DNA from: Aliikangiella sp964411875
GTDB taxonomy: Bacteria > Pseudomonadota > Gammaproteobacteria > Enterobacterales > Kangiellaceae
DNA length: 20,610 nt
Assembly: GCA_964411875.1 (NCBI GenBank)
Contig: CAYPMT010000029.1
Span: 1 to 20,610 of the forward strand
Direction: 5' to 3'
The number at the start of each line of letters is the position of its first letter. Position 1 is the stretch's first letter. The position numbers and the translations under genes were made by a program. Below the pieces are notes generated by a model. It saw only the letters and a program-made list of their open reading frames with translations, ran no database searches and was not told the DNA's origin. Below are positions 1 to 7,560 of the stretch, in pieces.

Positions 1-247
1 ATAAAAGAATAATGCTTGCACCAAATAATAATGAAAATAATCCCATAAACTTTTGGTCAGCAAATAAGTGAAAAAAGATATACAGTGGATGATTCAGAAA
101 ATCGTCATTGCCATAAGCAGTAGGGTTCCAATAAGCACTCATTGGCATAGAAAAATTGATGATATTCATAAAAGGAAGACCGAGTAGTGCAATGCCTCGG
201 ATCAAATCTATTTGGTTTAATCGTTCCGTTGATATTTGGTTATGCAT
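1..247 (-). CDS. DUF418 (YeiB-like) membrane protein, N-terminal fragment
   Basis: The reverse strand reads from an ATG at 245-247 without a stop to the left edge, giving the first 82 residues; the rest lies outside the window. The start of the protein has the family signature: a short polar N-terminus, then IDLIRGIALLGLPFMNI (about residues 13-29), a first membrane helix, followed by SMP.SAYWNP and a second hydrophobic stretch with FMGLFSLLFGAS. This RG(I/V)A(L/I)LG pattern is typical of the YeiB/DUF418 family of multi-pass inner-membrane proteins, whose function is not settled. The start codon overlaps the end of fdhD by 8 bases, so translation is probably coupled and the gene is the third of a minus-strand operon. 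The family call rests on recognised motifs, not a database search. Confidence 0.8.
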   Translation of the reverse strand, partial: MHNQISTERLNQIDLIRGIALLGLPFMNIINFSMPMSAYWNPTAYGNDDFLNHPLYIFFHLFADQKFMGLFSLLFGASIILL

Positions 248-1127
248 ATTGAACTCGTTTCTCTCCCGTGTATATATTAAAGCCACTATGACCCAAAAAA
301 CCAATCAGGGTAATGTTGGATGATTCAGCAAGCTCAATCGCCAAACTCGAGGGTGCGCCGACTGCAATTAACATAGGACTTCTTGCCATGCTTGTTTTTT
401 GTAGTAGCTCAAAACTAGCTCGCCCACTGACTAAAATACCAAGTTCGTTAAGCGGTACTTGGTTTTGTGAAAATTGATAGCCAATGAGTTTGTCTAAAGC
501 ATTGTGTCGTCCAACATCTTCTTTCACTAAAACAATCTCGCCATTGTTACTGAACAAAGCTGAAGCATGAATACCGCCAGTTTGTTGAAAAACTTTTTGT
601 TGTTGACGTAACTGTTCGGAAAGCTGGTTAATCTTTTCAGCTTCAATAACAAAGTTATCTTTTATAGTCGGTTGCTGATTTTTAATATAAACCGCTTCAA
701 TCGATGCTTTACCGCATATGCCACAACTGGATGTCATATAAAAATTTCGTTTGAGTTTTTCTAAGTCAAGCTTAACATCATCGTTTAACTCAACTTGTAT
801 AATATTTTGTGGAGTTTTGTCAGGTTTTGTAGGTTCAAAAGTATTCACCAATTCAACCTGGTTTATTGAAGTAATGATCCCTTCAGTGAATAAAAAGCCT
901 AGTGCGAGGTCTGCATCGTTTCCTGGTGTTCGCATAGTAACTGCGATGCTTGTTTGTTTGCGCGTTTGTTTAGATGAGTCATCGGAGTCTTTATCGTTAT
1001 AACCTAAACGGATTTCTAATGGCTCCTCGGTCGTGATTTTGTCTATCAATGCCTCAGTTTTTAAAGAAGCCTTGCCTGATGTTTTTTTTATACGAGTAAT
1101 TGGGTGCTTTTTAGTTGTGTCAGACAA
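240..1127 (-). CDS. fdhD: FdhD, sulfurtransferase for formate dehydrogenase
   Basis: FdhD moves sulfur from IscS to the molybdenum cofactor of formate dehydrogenases in the cytoplasm and is needed for their activity. The 295-residue product has the family landmarks in order: MRTPGNDADLALGFLFTEGII (about 65-85), the CGICG loop with the two cysteines at about 135 and 138 that carry the sulfur, GGIHASALF (about 184), VKEDVGRHNALDKLIG (about 202-217) and SGRASFELLQK. The start is a TTG; no ATG precedes it in frame before the upstream gene ends, and the first about 35 residues are a charged, poorly conserved tail. It lies 21 bases after the DUF445 gene and overlaps the DUF418 gene. No formate dehydrogenase gene is in view, so the enzyme it serves must be elsewhere. 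Confidence 0.93.
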   Translation of the reverse strand: MSDTTKKHPITRIKKTSGKASLKTEALIDKITTEEPLEIRLGYNDKDSDDSSKQTRKQTSIAVTMRTPGNDADLALGFLFTEGIITSINQVELVNTFEPTKPDKTPQNIIQVELNDDVKLDLEKLKRNFYMTSSCGICGKASIEAVYIKNQQPTIKDNFVIEAEKINQLSEQLRQQQKVFQQTGGIHASALFSNNGEIVLVKEDVGRHNALDKLIGYQFSQNQVPLNELGILVSGRASFELLQKTSMARSPMLIAVGAPSSLAIELAESSNITLIGFLGHSGFNIYTGEKRVQYA

Positions 1128-1148
1128 GATAGAGCCTATGCTATGCGT

Positions 1149-1859
1149 TTAATTATTCATCATTAATGTTGAAATAAAACCAATTAATCCACCAAAAATA
1201 CCACCCCAGACAACTAGCCAACCTAAGTGTTCTTTAATCATTTTTTGAACTATTTGTTTTACTAGCTGAGGCGTGAGCTCCTCGAGACGATTATCTATGA
1301 TAGTCGCGATTTGGTTTTTAATATCCGACATTACATCGGGTTGTTCAATTTCTGATTTGAGTAGGGCAATAAAATCATCCTTTTGTGAAATATCAATTAA
1401 GGACTTTTTCATATGTTCAATAAAAGGTTCTTTTAATGGCGTAATTGCGTCTTTACCACCAAACATGCCCAGCATGCCGCCGAAAGATGACTCCATAATA
1501 ACTTTTACTAGGCTTTCAAAAGCAGGCGATAGATCGACTTTTTCAATCACTGCGCCCAGTTTTAGGTGAGATTGAAGGTTTTGGTCATTGGCTAAGAAAG
1601 CATCAATATTTTCATCGGTGAAAAATTGCTCCATCATCATAGTTTTTATGGCACTTTTAAATGCTTCAAAACGAGCAGGAATAACGCCTGAACCATAGAG
1701 ACCAGGAATTTTTTCAAATAACATATGAATGGCTAGCCAATTGGTTAAAGCACCAGAAAAAGCAAATAAACCAATAGTAAACAAGGTGTTATGAGATAAA
1801 TAGTAACCGGCTAGGATAAAACTTAAGGCAATTAAATTGGTGATAAGGCTTTTGTTCAT
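1149..1859 (-). CDS. DUF445 family membrane protein
   Basis: Predicted 236-residue inner-membrane protein of the DUF445 family (PF04286), function unknown. The N-terminus has two hydrophobic helices (about residues 5-20 and 25-40), followed by the conserved block GALTNWLAIHMLFEKIPGLYGSGVIPARFE and a mainly helical charged middle part; the extreme C-terminus (LGWLVVWGGIFGGLIGFISTLMM) is another membrane segment, so the middle domain is probably held at the membrane at both ends. I chose the ATG at 1857-1859 rather than a TTG 15 codons upstream, because family members begin just before the first helix. First gene of a three-gene minus-strand operon with fdhD. No functional link between DUF445 and formate metabolism is known to me. 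Confidence 0.85.
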   Translation of the reverse strand: MNKSLITNLIALSFILAGYYLSHNTLFTIGLFAFSGALTNWLAIHMLFEKIPGLYGSGVIPARFEAFKSAIKTMMMEQFFTDENIDAFLANDQNLQSHLKLGAVIEKVDLSPAFESLVKVIMESSFGGMLGMFGGKDAITPLKEPFIEHMKKSLIDISQKDDFIALLKSEIEQPDVMSDIKNQIATIIDNRLEELTPQLVKQIVQKMIKEHLGWLVVWGGIFGGLIGFISTLMMNN

Positions 1860-2016
1860 AGTAATGAGACACAATAAGTTTAAATAAGAAGGGGATTTTA
1901 ACAAGATATTGATTTGTGTGATAGATGGTGAAAGAATAGGCGAATCAGTTTATTAATAATATGAGCTGATGGGCATGTTTGTGGAAGTATTGGTTAATTT
2001 AGTTAAGGAGGCAGTT

Positions 2017-2268
2017 ATGGCTAAGCGTAATAGCGCTAAAAAAAGCAAAAGCCGCTCAACCTCAAAAAGGACGACGACCCTTATAAGTGATTCTCCCAAG
2101 AGAAAGGCTCAAAAGCCAAGAAATCCTTATGCGGATCATCCTTTAATGGGAAAAGGCGGTGTTCATCAAAAATCAAAATCAGCTCTTAGAGCTGCCGCTC
2201 GCCGCGAGCTCAAGCAATTGACTCGCGATGGGTTTTCCCGACTAGTAGACTTCTTTTTTAAAAAGTAA
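2017..2268 (+). CDS. Small, very basic protein of unknown function
   Basis: An 83-residue protein of which 24 residues are Lys or Arg and only 5 Asp or Glu. The ATG at 2017 is preferred over one 16 codons upstream because a strong ribosome binding site, AAGGAGG, lies 6 bases before it. The N-terminal third is a low-complexity Lys/Ser/Arg/Thr tail, likely disordered. The middle holds RNPYADHPLMGKGGVHQKSK, followed by a probable amphipathic helix rich in Ala and Arg, and an aromatic end (LVDFFFKK). The composition suggests binding to RNA, DNA or the ribosome, but no family is recognised with certainty. It is divergent from the DUF445 gene and 141 bases ahead of the FemAB-like gene; no terminator is seen between them. 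Confidence 0.75.
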   Translation: MAKRNSAKKSKSRSTSKRTTTLISDSPKRKAQKPRNPYADHPLMGKGGVHQKSKSALRAAARRELKQLTRDGFSRLVDFFFKK

Positions 2269-2409
2269 CCTTTAAAAAATAATCTTTAAATATAGTTGCG
2301 AAAAAATAATTTATAAATAATGTACTAATAAAATAGTTCTTCAACTTCCTGAATTATTTTTCATATCAAGTTATTATTAGCTTTAAAACCTGTTCTTATT
2401 AATTGAGTT

Positions 2410-3567
2410 ATGTCTAGCCTATTCAATATCGACTTTATTGAGTCAATTACTCAGATCGAATCCAGCTGTTGGAATGGTATTATCAATACTGACTATCCTT
2501 TTATTCAGTATGACTTTTTATTGGGATTGGAAAAGAGTGGGGCGACAACCAACCAATCAGGCTGGCAGCCCTATCATTTAATAGTACGAGTTGATGATGA
2601 AATTAAAGCGCTCATGCCTCTCTATATTAAAGGGCATAGTTATGCCGAGTATGTTTTTGATCATGCTTGGGCGGATGCTTACTATCGAAATGGTTTGGAT
2701 TATTACCCTAAATTAGTTTCATCAATACCTTTCACGCCATCGGTAGGCCAACGAGTTTATAGTCATGATTCTGTTGATCAAAATGCTTTGATGGAAAGTA
2801 TCTTGCAGGCTATAAAAGAGCTCTGTGAGAAAAATCAATTTAGCTCTTGGCACCTATTATTTCCACTTGAAAATGAAATTGAAGGTTTTGAATCTTTAAA
2901 TTGTTTATCTCGAGTTGGTGTTCAATACCACTGGTTTAATCAAGACAATAAAAATGAAAATTATCAGAGCTTTGAACATTTTCTTGAGAACTGTAAAACT
3001 AAACCACGTAAGAATATCCGCCGAGAAAGACGTCTTGTTGAGCAACAAGGCATAATGATTCATCAGTATGAAGGTAAAGCCATTCCAGTAGAATTATGGC
3101 AACAGCTTTTTACTTTTTATGAGGATACCTATTTAAAGCGCAGCGGACATGCGGGCTATTTAAATAAAGGCTTTTTTGATTTTATAGCAAAGTATTTAAC
3201 AGATCATACGATGGTTATCTCTGCTGAGCTTAACCAGCAAGTGGTTGCTGCAGCCTTATTCTTTAAAGATAAAAAAACACTTTATGGCCGTTATTGGGGA
3301 TGCTTAGAAGAATTCAACTGCCTTCATTTTGAGCTTTGCTACTATCAAGGCATTGAGTACTGCATTAAACATAAACTAGATAGGTTCGATGCCGGTGCTC
3401 AGGGCGAGCATAAGATCCCTCGAGGATTTAAGCCTATCAAAACCTACTCAAGCCACTGGATAGCTCGACAAGATTTTTCTATGGCGATTCATCAATTTAT
3501 ACAAGAAGAAAGCAAGCAAATTGATACACTCTTGCCAATTCTATATCAGAAACTACCTTATAAATAA
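2410..3567 (+). CDS. FemAB-like / PF04339 (former DUF482) acyltransferase-type protein
   Basis: The 385-residue product matches the PF04339 family, often annotated as peptidoglycan biosynthesis or GNAT-like protein; members have a FemAB/GNAT-type fold, but no reaction has been firmly shown. Typical blocks are visible: SSCWNGI near the N-terminus, DHAWADAYYRNGLDYYPKLVSSIPFTPSVGQR split across about residues 84-114, the basic stretch PRKNIRRERRLV (about 198), KKTLYGRYWG (about 289) and the highly characteristic GAQGEHKIPRGFKP (about 327-342) followed by TYSSHWI. Length is normal for the family. The ribosome binding site is weak. It stands directly upstream of the flagellar operon but is separated from it by a sigma-54 promoter, and I see no reason to count it as flagellar. 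Confidence 0.85.
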   Translation: MSSLFNIDFIESITQIESSCWNGIINTDYPFIQYDFLLGLEKSGATTNQSGWQPYHLIVRVDDEIKALMPLYIKGHSYAEYVFDHAWADAYYRNGLDYYPKLVSSIPFTPSVGQRVYSHDSVDQNALMESILQAIKELCEKNQFSSWHLLFPLENEIEGFESLNCLSRVGVQYHWFNQDNKNENYQSFEHFLENCKTKPRKNIRRERRLVEQQGIMIHQYEGKAIPVELWQQLFTFYEDTYLKRSGHAGYLNKGFFDFIAKYLTDHTMVISAELNQQVVAAALFFKDKKTLYGRYWGCLEEFNCLHFELCYYQGIEYCIKHKLDRFDAGAQGEHKIPRGFKPIKTYSSHWIARQDFSMAIHQFIQEESKQIDTLLPILYQKLPYK

Positions 3568-3600
3568 TCTAAGTGCTTTTAGCCGCTGTTGTAGATTCAT

Positions 3601-3658
3601 AAGTTGCCGTTTTTTCGGTTTGGCTTTGCCGCTTTTATAAAAAGACTCACCGCAACTT
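3601..3658. promoter_or_regulatory. Inverted repeat upstream of the flgB promoter, possible activator site or terminator
   Basis: AAGTTGC at 3601-3607 is repeated inverted as GCAACTT at 3652-3658. Within the interval TTGCCG occurs at 3604-3609 and TTTGCCGC at 3625-3632, and CGG at 3616-3618 mirrors the first GCCG. It lies 36 to 93 bases upstream of the sigma-54 -24 box, a normal place for an enhancer binding protein of the FlrC/FleR type. The assignment is inference; it could also act as a weak terminator for the gene upstream. Confidence 0.35.
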
Positions 3659-3693
3659 CTCTCTAAGGCCTTAAATCTATTCATTTTTCTGGT

Positions 3694-3709
3694 TGGCATA
3701 GGCTTTGCA
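3694..3709 (+). promoter_or_regulatory. Sigma-54 promoter of flgB
   Basis: TGGCATAGGCTTTGCA has the invariant GG (3695-3696) and GC (3707-3708) exactly 12 bases apart and is close to the RpoN consensus TGGCAC-N5-TTGCW. Transcription would begin near 3720, leaving a 40-base leader with an AAGG ribosome binding site before flgB. Class III flagellar rod/hook operons of Vibrio and Pseudomonas use RpoN with FlrC/FleR. Confidence 0.88.
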
Positions 3710-3759
3710 AAGGTTAATTAACAAGTTTATTGAGTGATTAGTTTTTACAAGGTTATTGA

Positions 3760-4158
3760 ATGTCGATTAATTTTAAGAATGCTTTTGGTGTCCATGAAGG
3801 GGCTTTATCCTTGAGAGCTAAGCGAGCTGAAGTTTTAGCCGCTAACCTAGCGAATGCTGACACACCTAATTTTAAAGCAAGAGATATCGACTTTTCTAGC
3901 ATGTTTAAAAAAGTTCAGGGGAGTCAGGCTGGTCAGTTGATAAAAACTCATGCAGACCATAGAGATACACGGCTTGGTAATGAATTAGCGGGCTTGTCTT
4001 ATCGTATTCCTTTGCAGCCTGATACTGGTGATGGCAATACGGTTGATAGTCAAGTTGAACAAGCTAAGTTTGCCGAAAATGCGATGCAGTATGAAACATC
4101 ATTACGTTTTTTAAATGGCAAGATAAAAGGTTTGATCTTGGCAATAAAGGGCGAATAA
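3760..4158 (+). CDS. flgB: Flagellar basal-body rod protein FlgB
   Basis: Structural protein of the proximal rod in the periplasm, exported by the flagellar type III apparatus, hence no cleaved signal peptide. The 132 residues include the rod-protein N-terminal motif with LAANLANADTPNFKARD (about 26-42), which sits in the N-terminal helix region shared by FlgB, C, F, G and E, and a C-terminal helix (about 100-126) with QAKFAENAMQYETSLRFLNGKIKGL, the usual FlgB ending. Length is normal. It is the first gene of the flgB-L block, about 40 bases after the inferred sigma-54 start site, with AAGG as ribosome binding site. Confidence 0.96.
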   Translation: MSINFKNAFGVHEGALSLRAKRAEVLAANLANADTPNFKARDIDFSSMFKKVQGSQAGQLIKTHADHRDTRLGNELAGLSYRIPLQPDTGDGNTVDSQVEQAKFAENAMQYETSLRFLNGKIKGLILAIKGE

Positions 4159-4181
4159 CAGCTTTACTGAGGAGATAGTGA

Positions 4182-4607
4182 ATGGGGCTTTACGATATTT
4201 TTGATATTAGTGGTTCAGCAATGGCGGCTCAAAGTGTTCGTTTAAACACAACGGCTAGTAATATTGCTAATGCTGATAGTGTATCAAGTAGCAGTGGTGA
4301 AACTTACAAAGCTAGACATCCAGTTTTTCAAACGATTTATAACGGTTTAACCCTAGGCGATTCATCAAATTCAGTTGGCTCAGGTGTTAACGTGGCGGGA
4401 ATTATAGAAAGTCAGGCAGAGGCGGTTGCAAGTTATCAACCTGAAAACCCCTTAGCGGATAAAGATGGTTTTGTTTATAAACCGAATATTAATTTAGTGG
4501 AAGAAATGGCTAATATGATTTCTGCTTCGCGCTCTTATCAATCTAATGTACAAGTCGCGACTATGACCAAAAGTCTTTTAAGTAAAACGCTTTCATTAGG
4601 CCAGTAA
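4182..4607 (+). CDS. flgC: Flagellar basal-body rod protein FlgC
   Basis: Proximal rod subunit, exported by the flagellar type III system and assembled next to FlgB. The 141-residue protein opens with the FlgC form of the rod motif, LNTTASNIANADS (about 21-33), followed by YKARHPVFQ (about 42-50), and ends with VEEMANMISASRSYQSNVQVATMTKSL, the conserved C-terminal helix. A good GAGGAG ribosome binding site lies upstream. It follows flgB after 23 bases and is co-transcribed. Just after its stop a short imperfect hairpin (GGCCA...TGGCC) is visible but without a T-run, so it is unlikely to stop transcription. Confidence 0.96.
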   Translation: MGLYDIFDISGSAMAAQSVRLNTTASNIANADSVSSSSGETYKARHPVFQTIYNGLTLGDSSNSVGSGVNVAGIIESQAEAVASYQPENPLADKDGFVYKPNINLVEEMANMISASRSYQSNVQVATMTKSLLSKTLSLGQ

Positions 4608-4661
4608 TATTGGCCGGTTGAGTAAATCCTAATTGATTAAACAGCAATTGAGTAAATAGAT

Positions 4662-5336
4662 ATGACAGGCATTAATACCAATGATTATTCGGAGCTAGGT
4701 TTAAGAACCAGCCAAGAGAATACTAAAGAGGTCACAAAAGAGTTAGGGCAATCAGAGTTTTTAACTTTATTAACGACACAGCTTGCTAATCAAGATCCGT
4801 TAGCACCAGTGGATAATAAAGAATTTATTACTCAAATGTCTCAGTTTGCAAGTTTAGATAGCTTACAAGCATTAGAAAATCAGTTCACCGATTTATCTAA
4901 CTCACTAACATCTAATCAAGCGTTACAAGCTTCAGCTTTGGTAGGACGTAATGTTTTAGTGGCGGGTTCAGACTCCCAGTTATTTGATAACGGTACTATT
5001 TCTGGACAGATAAATCTTGAAGAAAATGCATCCAATTTGCGTCTTGAAGTAAGAGACTCAGCGGGACAAGTTGTGCGTAATATTGCATTTACCGGTGCGA
5101 ATGAAGGTGATGTTGATTTTGTTTGGGATGGTAATAATGATGAAGGTGAAAGAATGGAGCAGGGAAACTATAGCGTTGCTGCTTTTGGTTTAGTTAATGG
5201 TAAAACGGAGCAGTTAAATACCTCAGTTGTCACTCGAGTAGATAGTGTTAATTTGGGTAATACTGATGGAAGAATACTCGTTAATTTATCGGGTATTGGT
5301 CAGGTTGATTTTAGTGAAATCAAACAAATTGGTTAG
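4662..5336 (+). CDS. flgD: Hook assembly cap protein FlgD
   Basis: FlgD forms the temporary cap under which hook subunits FlgE polymerise. The N-terminal part has the diagnostic SEFLTLLTTQLANQDPLAPV (about 31-50) and KEFITQMSQFASLDSL, the region conserved in all FlgD proteins and used for export. The C-terminal half is a beta-rich FlgD Ig-like/Tudor region with FVWDGNNDEGERMEQGNY (about 148-165). 224 residues is the usual length. The ribosome binding site is weak. It lies 54 bases after flgC and before flgE. Confidence 0.95.
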   Translation: MTGINTNDYSELGLRTSQENTKEVTKELGQSEFLTLLTTQLANQDPLAPVDNKEFITQMSQFASLDSLQALENQFTDLSNSLTSNQALQASALVGRNVLVAGSDSQLFDNGTISGQINLEENASNLRLEVRDSAGQVVRNIAFTGANEGDVDFVWDGNNDEGERMEQGNYSVAAFGLVNGKTEQLNTSVVTRVDSVNLGNTDGRILVNLSGIGQVDFSEIKQIG

Positions 5337-5408
5337 GTTTAGTTAAATTTTATAGTAAGAGTTTTTTAATCGTTATTTTAGTCGAAAGAAGTAAAACAGG
5401 AGAAACAT

Positions 5409-6692
5409 ATGTCTTTTAATACAGCGCTTAGTGGTTTAAATGCAGCACAGGCTGATCTTGATGTTACCGCAAATAACATCTCTAATGTAAGTACTGTTGG
5501 TTTTAAAGAATCACGTGCTGAGTTCGCTGACATTTTCTCAGCAAGCTCTTTTGGTGGCTCTGGTACACAAGCTGGTAGCGGTGTTTCGTTATCGAGTGTT
5601 GCCCAACAATTTAATCAAGGTAACTTGGAGTTTTCATCGAACACTTTAGATTTAGCCGTATCCGGTGAAGGCTTTTTTATGTTTAATCCTTCAGCATCTA
5701 ATGCGAATAGTATTTATTCACGTAATGGTGAGTTAGGTATTAATAATTCAGGCTTTGTGGTTAATAATACCGGTGCGTCATTACAAGTTTTTCCACCGAA
5801 CGTTGATGGTTCTTTTACCGCAACATCAAGTACAATACCGCTGCAATTACCTCAAGCTGTAGGTGCGCCAAGTGCAACATCTAACATTGATATTGGTGTT
5901 AATTTACCAGCAGCAGCTCCTGACTTGGTTGCAGCCAACTTTGATTCAACTCAGCCCTCGACATACACCGCTTCGACAGCCTTAACCGTATTTGATAGTT
6001 TAGGCGAAGGACATATCGTCACAGCTTATTACGTTAAAACAGCTGATAATGCATGGGCGACTTATTACAACTCAACGGATTCTGCGGGTGCGACCTTACC
6101 GATTGATATTGCTGGTGGAACGGCTGGGGCTGGGGGACAACTGTTTCATGCAACTAGCTTTACTAGTGCTGGAGCATTTGCTTCGACAACACCTGATCCG
6201 TTGGTTACTACTGCAATTGATTTTGGTAACGGTTCAGATGCAACGCAAACTTTAACTATTGATTATGCCAATAATAGTATTACTCAATTTTCTTCTGATT
6301 TTACCGTGAATGAAATTAGTCAGGATGGTTTTACTATTGGTCGATTAACTGGTGTTGATATTTCGGATACGGGAATTGTTCGAGCCAACTTTAGTAATGG
6401 TCAAACGACGGCGCTTGGAAAAATTGCTTTAGCGAGATTCCAGAATGCACAAGGGCTTGGTCAAGTGGGTGATAATGCTTGGCAAGACACGGTTGATTCT
6501 GGAGCACCCTTAATCGGTGAAGCATTAACATCAAGCTTTGGCTTAATTCGTTCTGGTGCGAGAGAAGCTTCTAATGTTGATTTAACTGCTCAGCTAGTTA
6601 ATTTGATTGCAGCGCAAAGAAACTTCCAAGCTAATGCAAAATCCATTGAAACTAATAACACAGTAACTCAGGCGATTATTAATATTCGTTAA
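5409..6692 (+). CDS. flgE: Flagellar hook protein FlgE
   Basis: Main subunit of the hook, the flexible joint outside the cell. The N-terminus MSFNTALSGLNAAQADLDV followed by TANNISNVSTVGFKESRAEF (about 20-39) is the classic FlgE/rod motif; the C-terminus has SNVDLTAQLVNLIAAQRNFQANAKSIE, the conserved hook helix. Between them is a beta-rich surface part of about 300 residues, low in charged residues and rich in Ala, Ser, Thr and Asn, as expected for an exposed hook domain. 427 residues falls in the normal range. AGGAGA precedes the ATG by 5 bases. Confidence 0.96.
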   Translation: MSFNTALSGLNAAQADLDVTANNISNVSTVGFKESRAEFADIFSASSFGGSGTQAGSGVSLSSVAQQFNQGNLEFSSNTLDLAVSGEGFFMFNPSASNANSIYSRNGELGINNSGFVVNNTGASLQVFPPNVDGSFTATSSTIPLQLPQAVGAPSATSNIDIGVNLPAAAPDLVAANFDSTQPSTYTASTALTVFDSLGEGHIVTAYYVKTADNAWATYYNSTDSAGATLPIDIAGGTAGAGGQLFHATSFTSAGAFASTTPDPLVTTAIDFGNGSDATQTLTIDYANNSITQFSSDFTVNEISQDGFTIGRLTGVDISDTGIVRANFSNGQTTALGKIALARFQNAQGLGQVGDNAWQDTVDSGAPLIGEALTSSFGLIRSGAREASNVDLTAQLVNLIAAQRNFQANAKSIETNNTVTQAIINIR

Positions 6693-6718
6693 TTCTTAAT
6701 TAAGCGGAGTAGAATACT

Positions 6719-7459
6719 GTGGATAATTTACTTTATGTTTCTATGACAGGTGCGAGAGAGACCTCTCTCGCTCAAGCGACAACATCTAATAATTTAGCCA
6801 ATGCGAAAACCACTGGCTTTAAAGCAGATTTAGCTCAATTTAGATCTATGCCGGTTTATGGTGACGGCTTACCAAGTCGTGCCTTTGCTATGACTGAAAG
6901 AGCAGGCTATAACCTTGACTCAGGTGGAACCATTACCACAGGAAGAAACTTAGATGTGGCTATTCGTGGAGAAGGTTGGTTAGTGGTTCAAGATGAACAA
7001 GGTGCAGAGTTATTAACACGTCGAGGTGATTTAAAAATTTCACCTAATGGGCAACTGGTTAATGGCGGAAATTTTCCGGTGTTAGGCGATGGAGGACCTA
7101 TTGCTTTGCCACCGTTTGAAAAAATTGATATCGCTAAGGATGGCACAATTACTATTTTGCCTTTAGGCGCAGAAGCAAATGCGACCGCGGTTGTTGAGCG
7201 TATTCGATTAGTTAATCCTGATCCAGCAAGCTTAGAGAAAAACTCCCAAGGCTTATTTAAAAGCCGAGAAGATGAAGTATTTCAAGCAGATGCAAACATT
7301 ACCATTGAAAGTGGCGCATTAGAATCGAGTAATGTCAGTGTGGTTAGTGAACTCACTAATATGATTAACTATGCTAGACAATTTGAAGTTCAAGTTAAAT
7401 TAATGTCATCGGTTGAAGAACGTGGTAGAGCTTTGGATCGTTTGTTGCATCCAAGTTAA
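6719..7459 (+). CDS. flgF: Flagellar basal-body rod protein FlgF
   Basis: Subunit linking the proximal and distal rod. The start is a GTG preceded by CGGAG; the next residues (DNLLYVSMTGARE) are the usual FlgF beginning. SNNLANAKTTGFKADLAQF (about 23-41) is the rod motif, and LESSNVSVVSELTNMINYARQFEVQVKLM near the end is the C-terminal helix, with LDRLL as the last conserved piece. 246 residues is normal. It follows flgE by 26 bases. Confidence 0.95.
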   Translation: MDNLLYVSMTGARETSLAQATTSNNLANAKTTGFKADLAQFRSMPVYGDGLPSRAFAMTERAGYNLDSGGTITTGRNLDVAIRGEGWLVVQDEQGAELLTRRGDLKISPNGQLVNGGNFPVLGDGGPIALPPFEKIDIAKDGTITILPLGAEANATAVVERIRLVNPDPASLEKNSQGLFKSREDEVFQADANITIESGALESSNVSVVSELTNMINYARQFEVQVKLMSSVEERGRALDRLLHPS

Positions 7460-7560
7460 AAAACGATTGAAATTTATTGTTTCAGCTTTTTATAGTTAAA
7501 GAGTTATTAGTGTTAAACAATTAGAGTTTTAGAGTTAAAAATTATTAGAGGTAGAAAAAT

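Noticed and set aside
751..1002. Plus-strand open frame of 83 codons opposite fdhD; similar ones at 1273-1569 and 16426-16827.
   Set aside because: All lie opposite well-supported genes, lack start signals and have composition typical of shadow frames.
1860..1904. TTG start 15 codons upstream for the DUF445 gene.
   Set aside because: The ATG at 1857-1859 gives the normal family N-terminus; the added residues are not expected.
4599..4617. GGCCA...TGGCC inverted repeat after flgC as a terminator.
   Set aside because: Only 5-base arms and no T-run; it would cut the rod operon in the middle.
7143..7163. TGGCAC...TTTTGC in flgF as a sigma-54 promoter.
   Set aside because: The GG and GC are 17 bases apart instead of 12.
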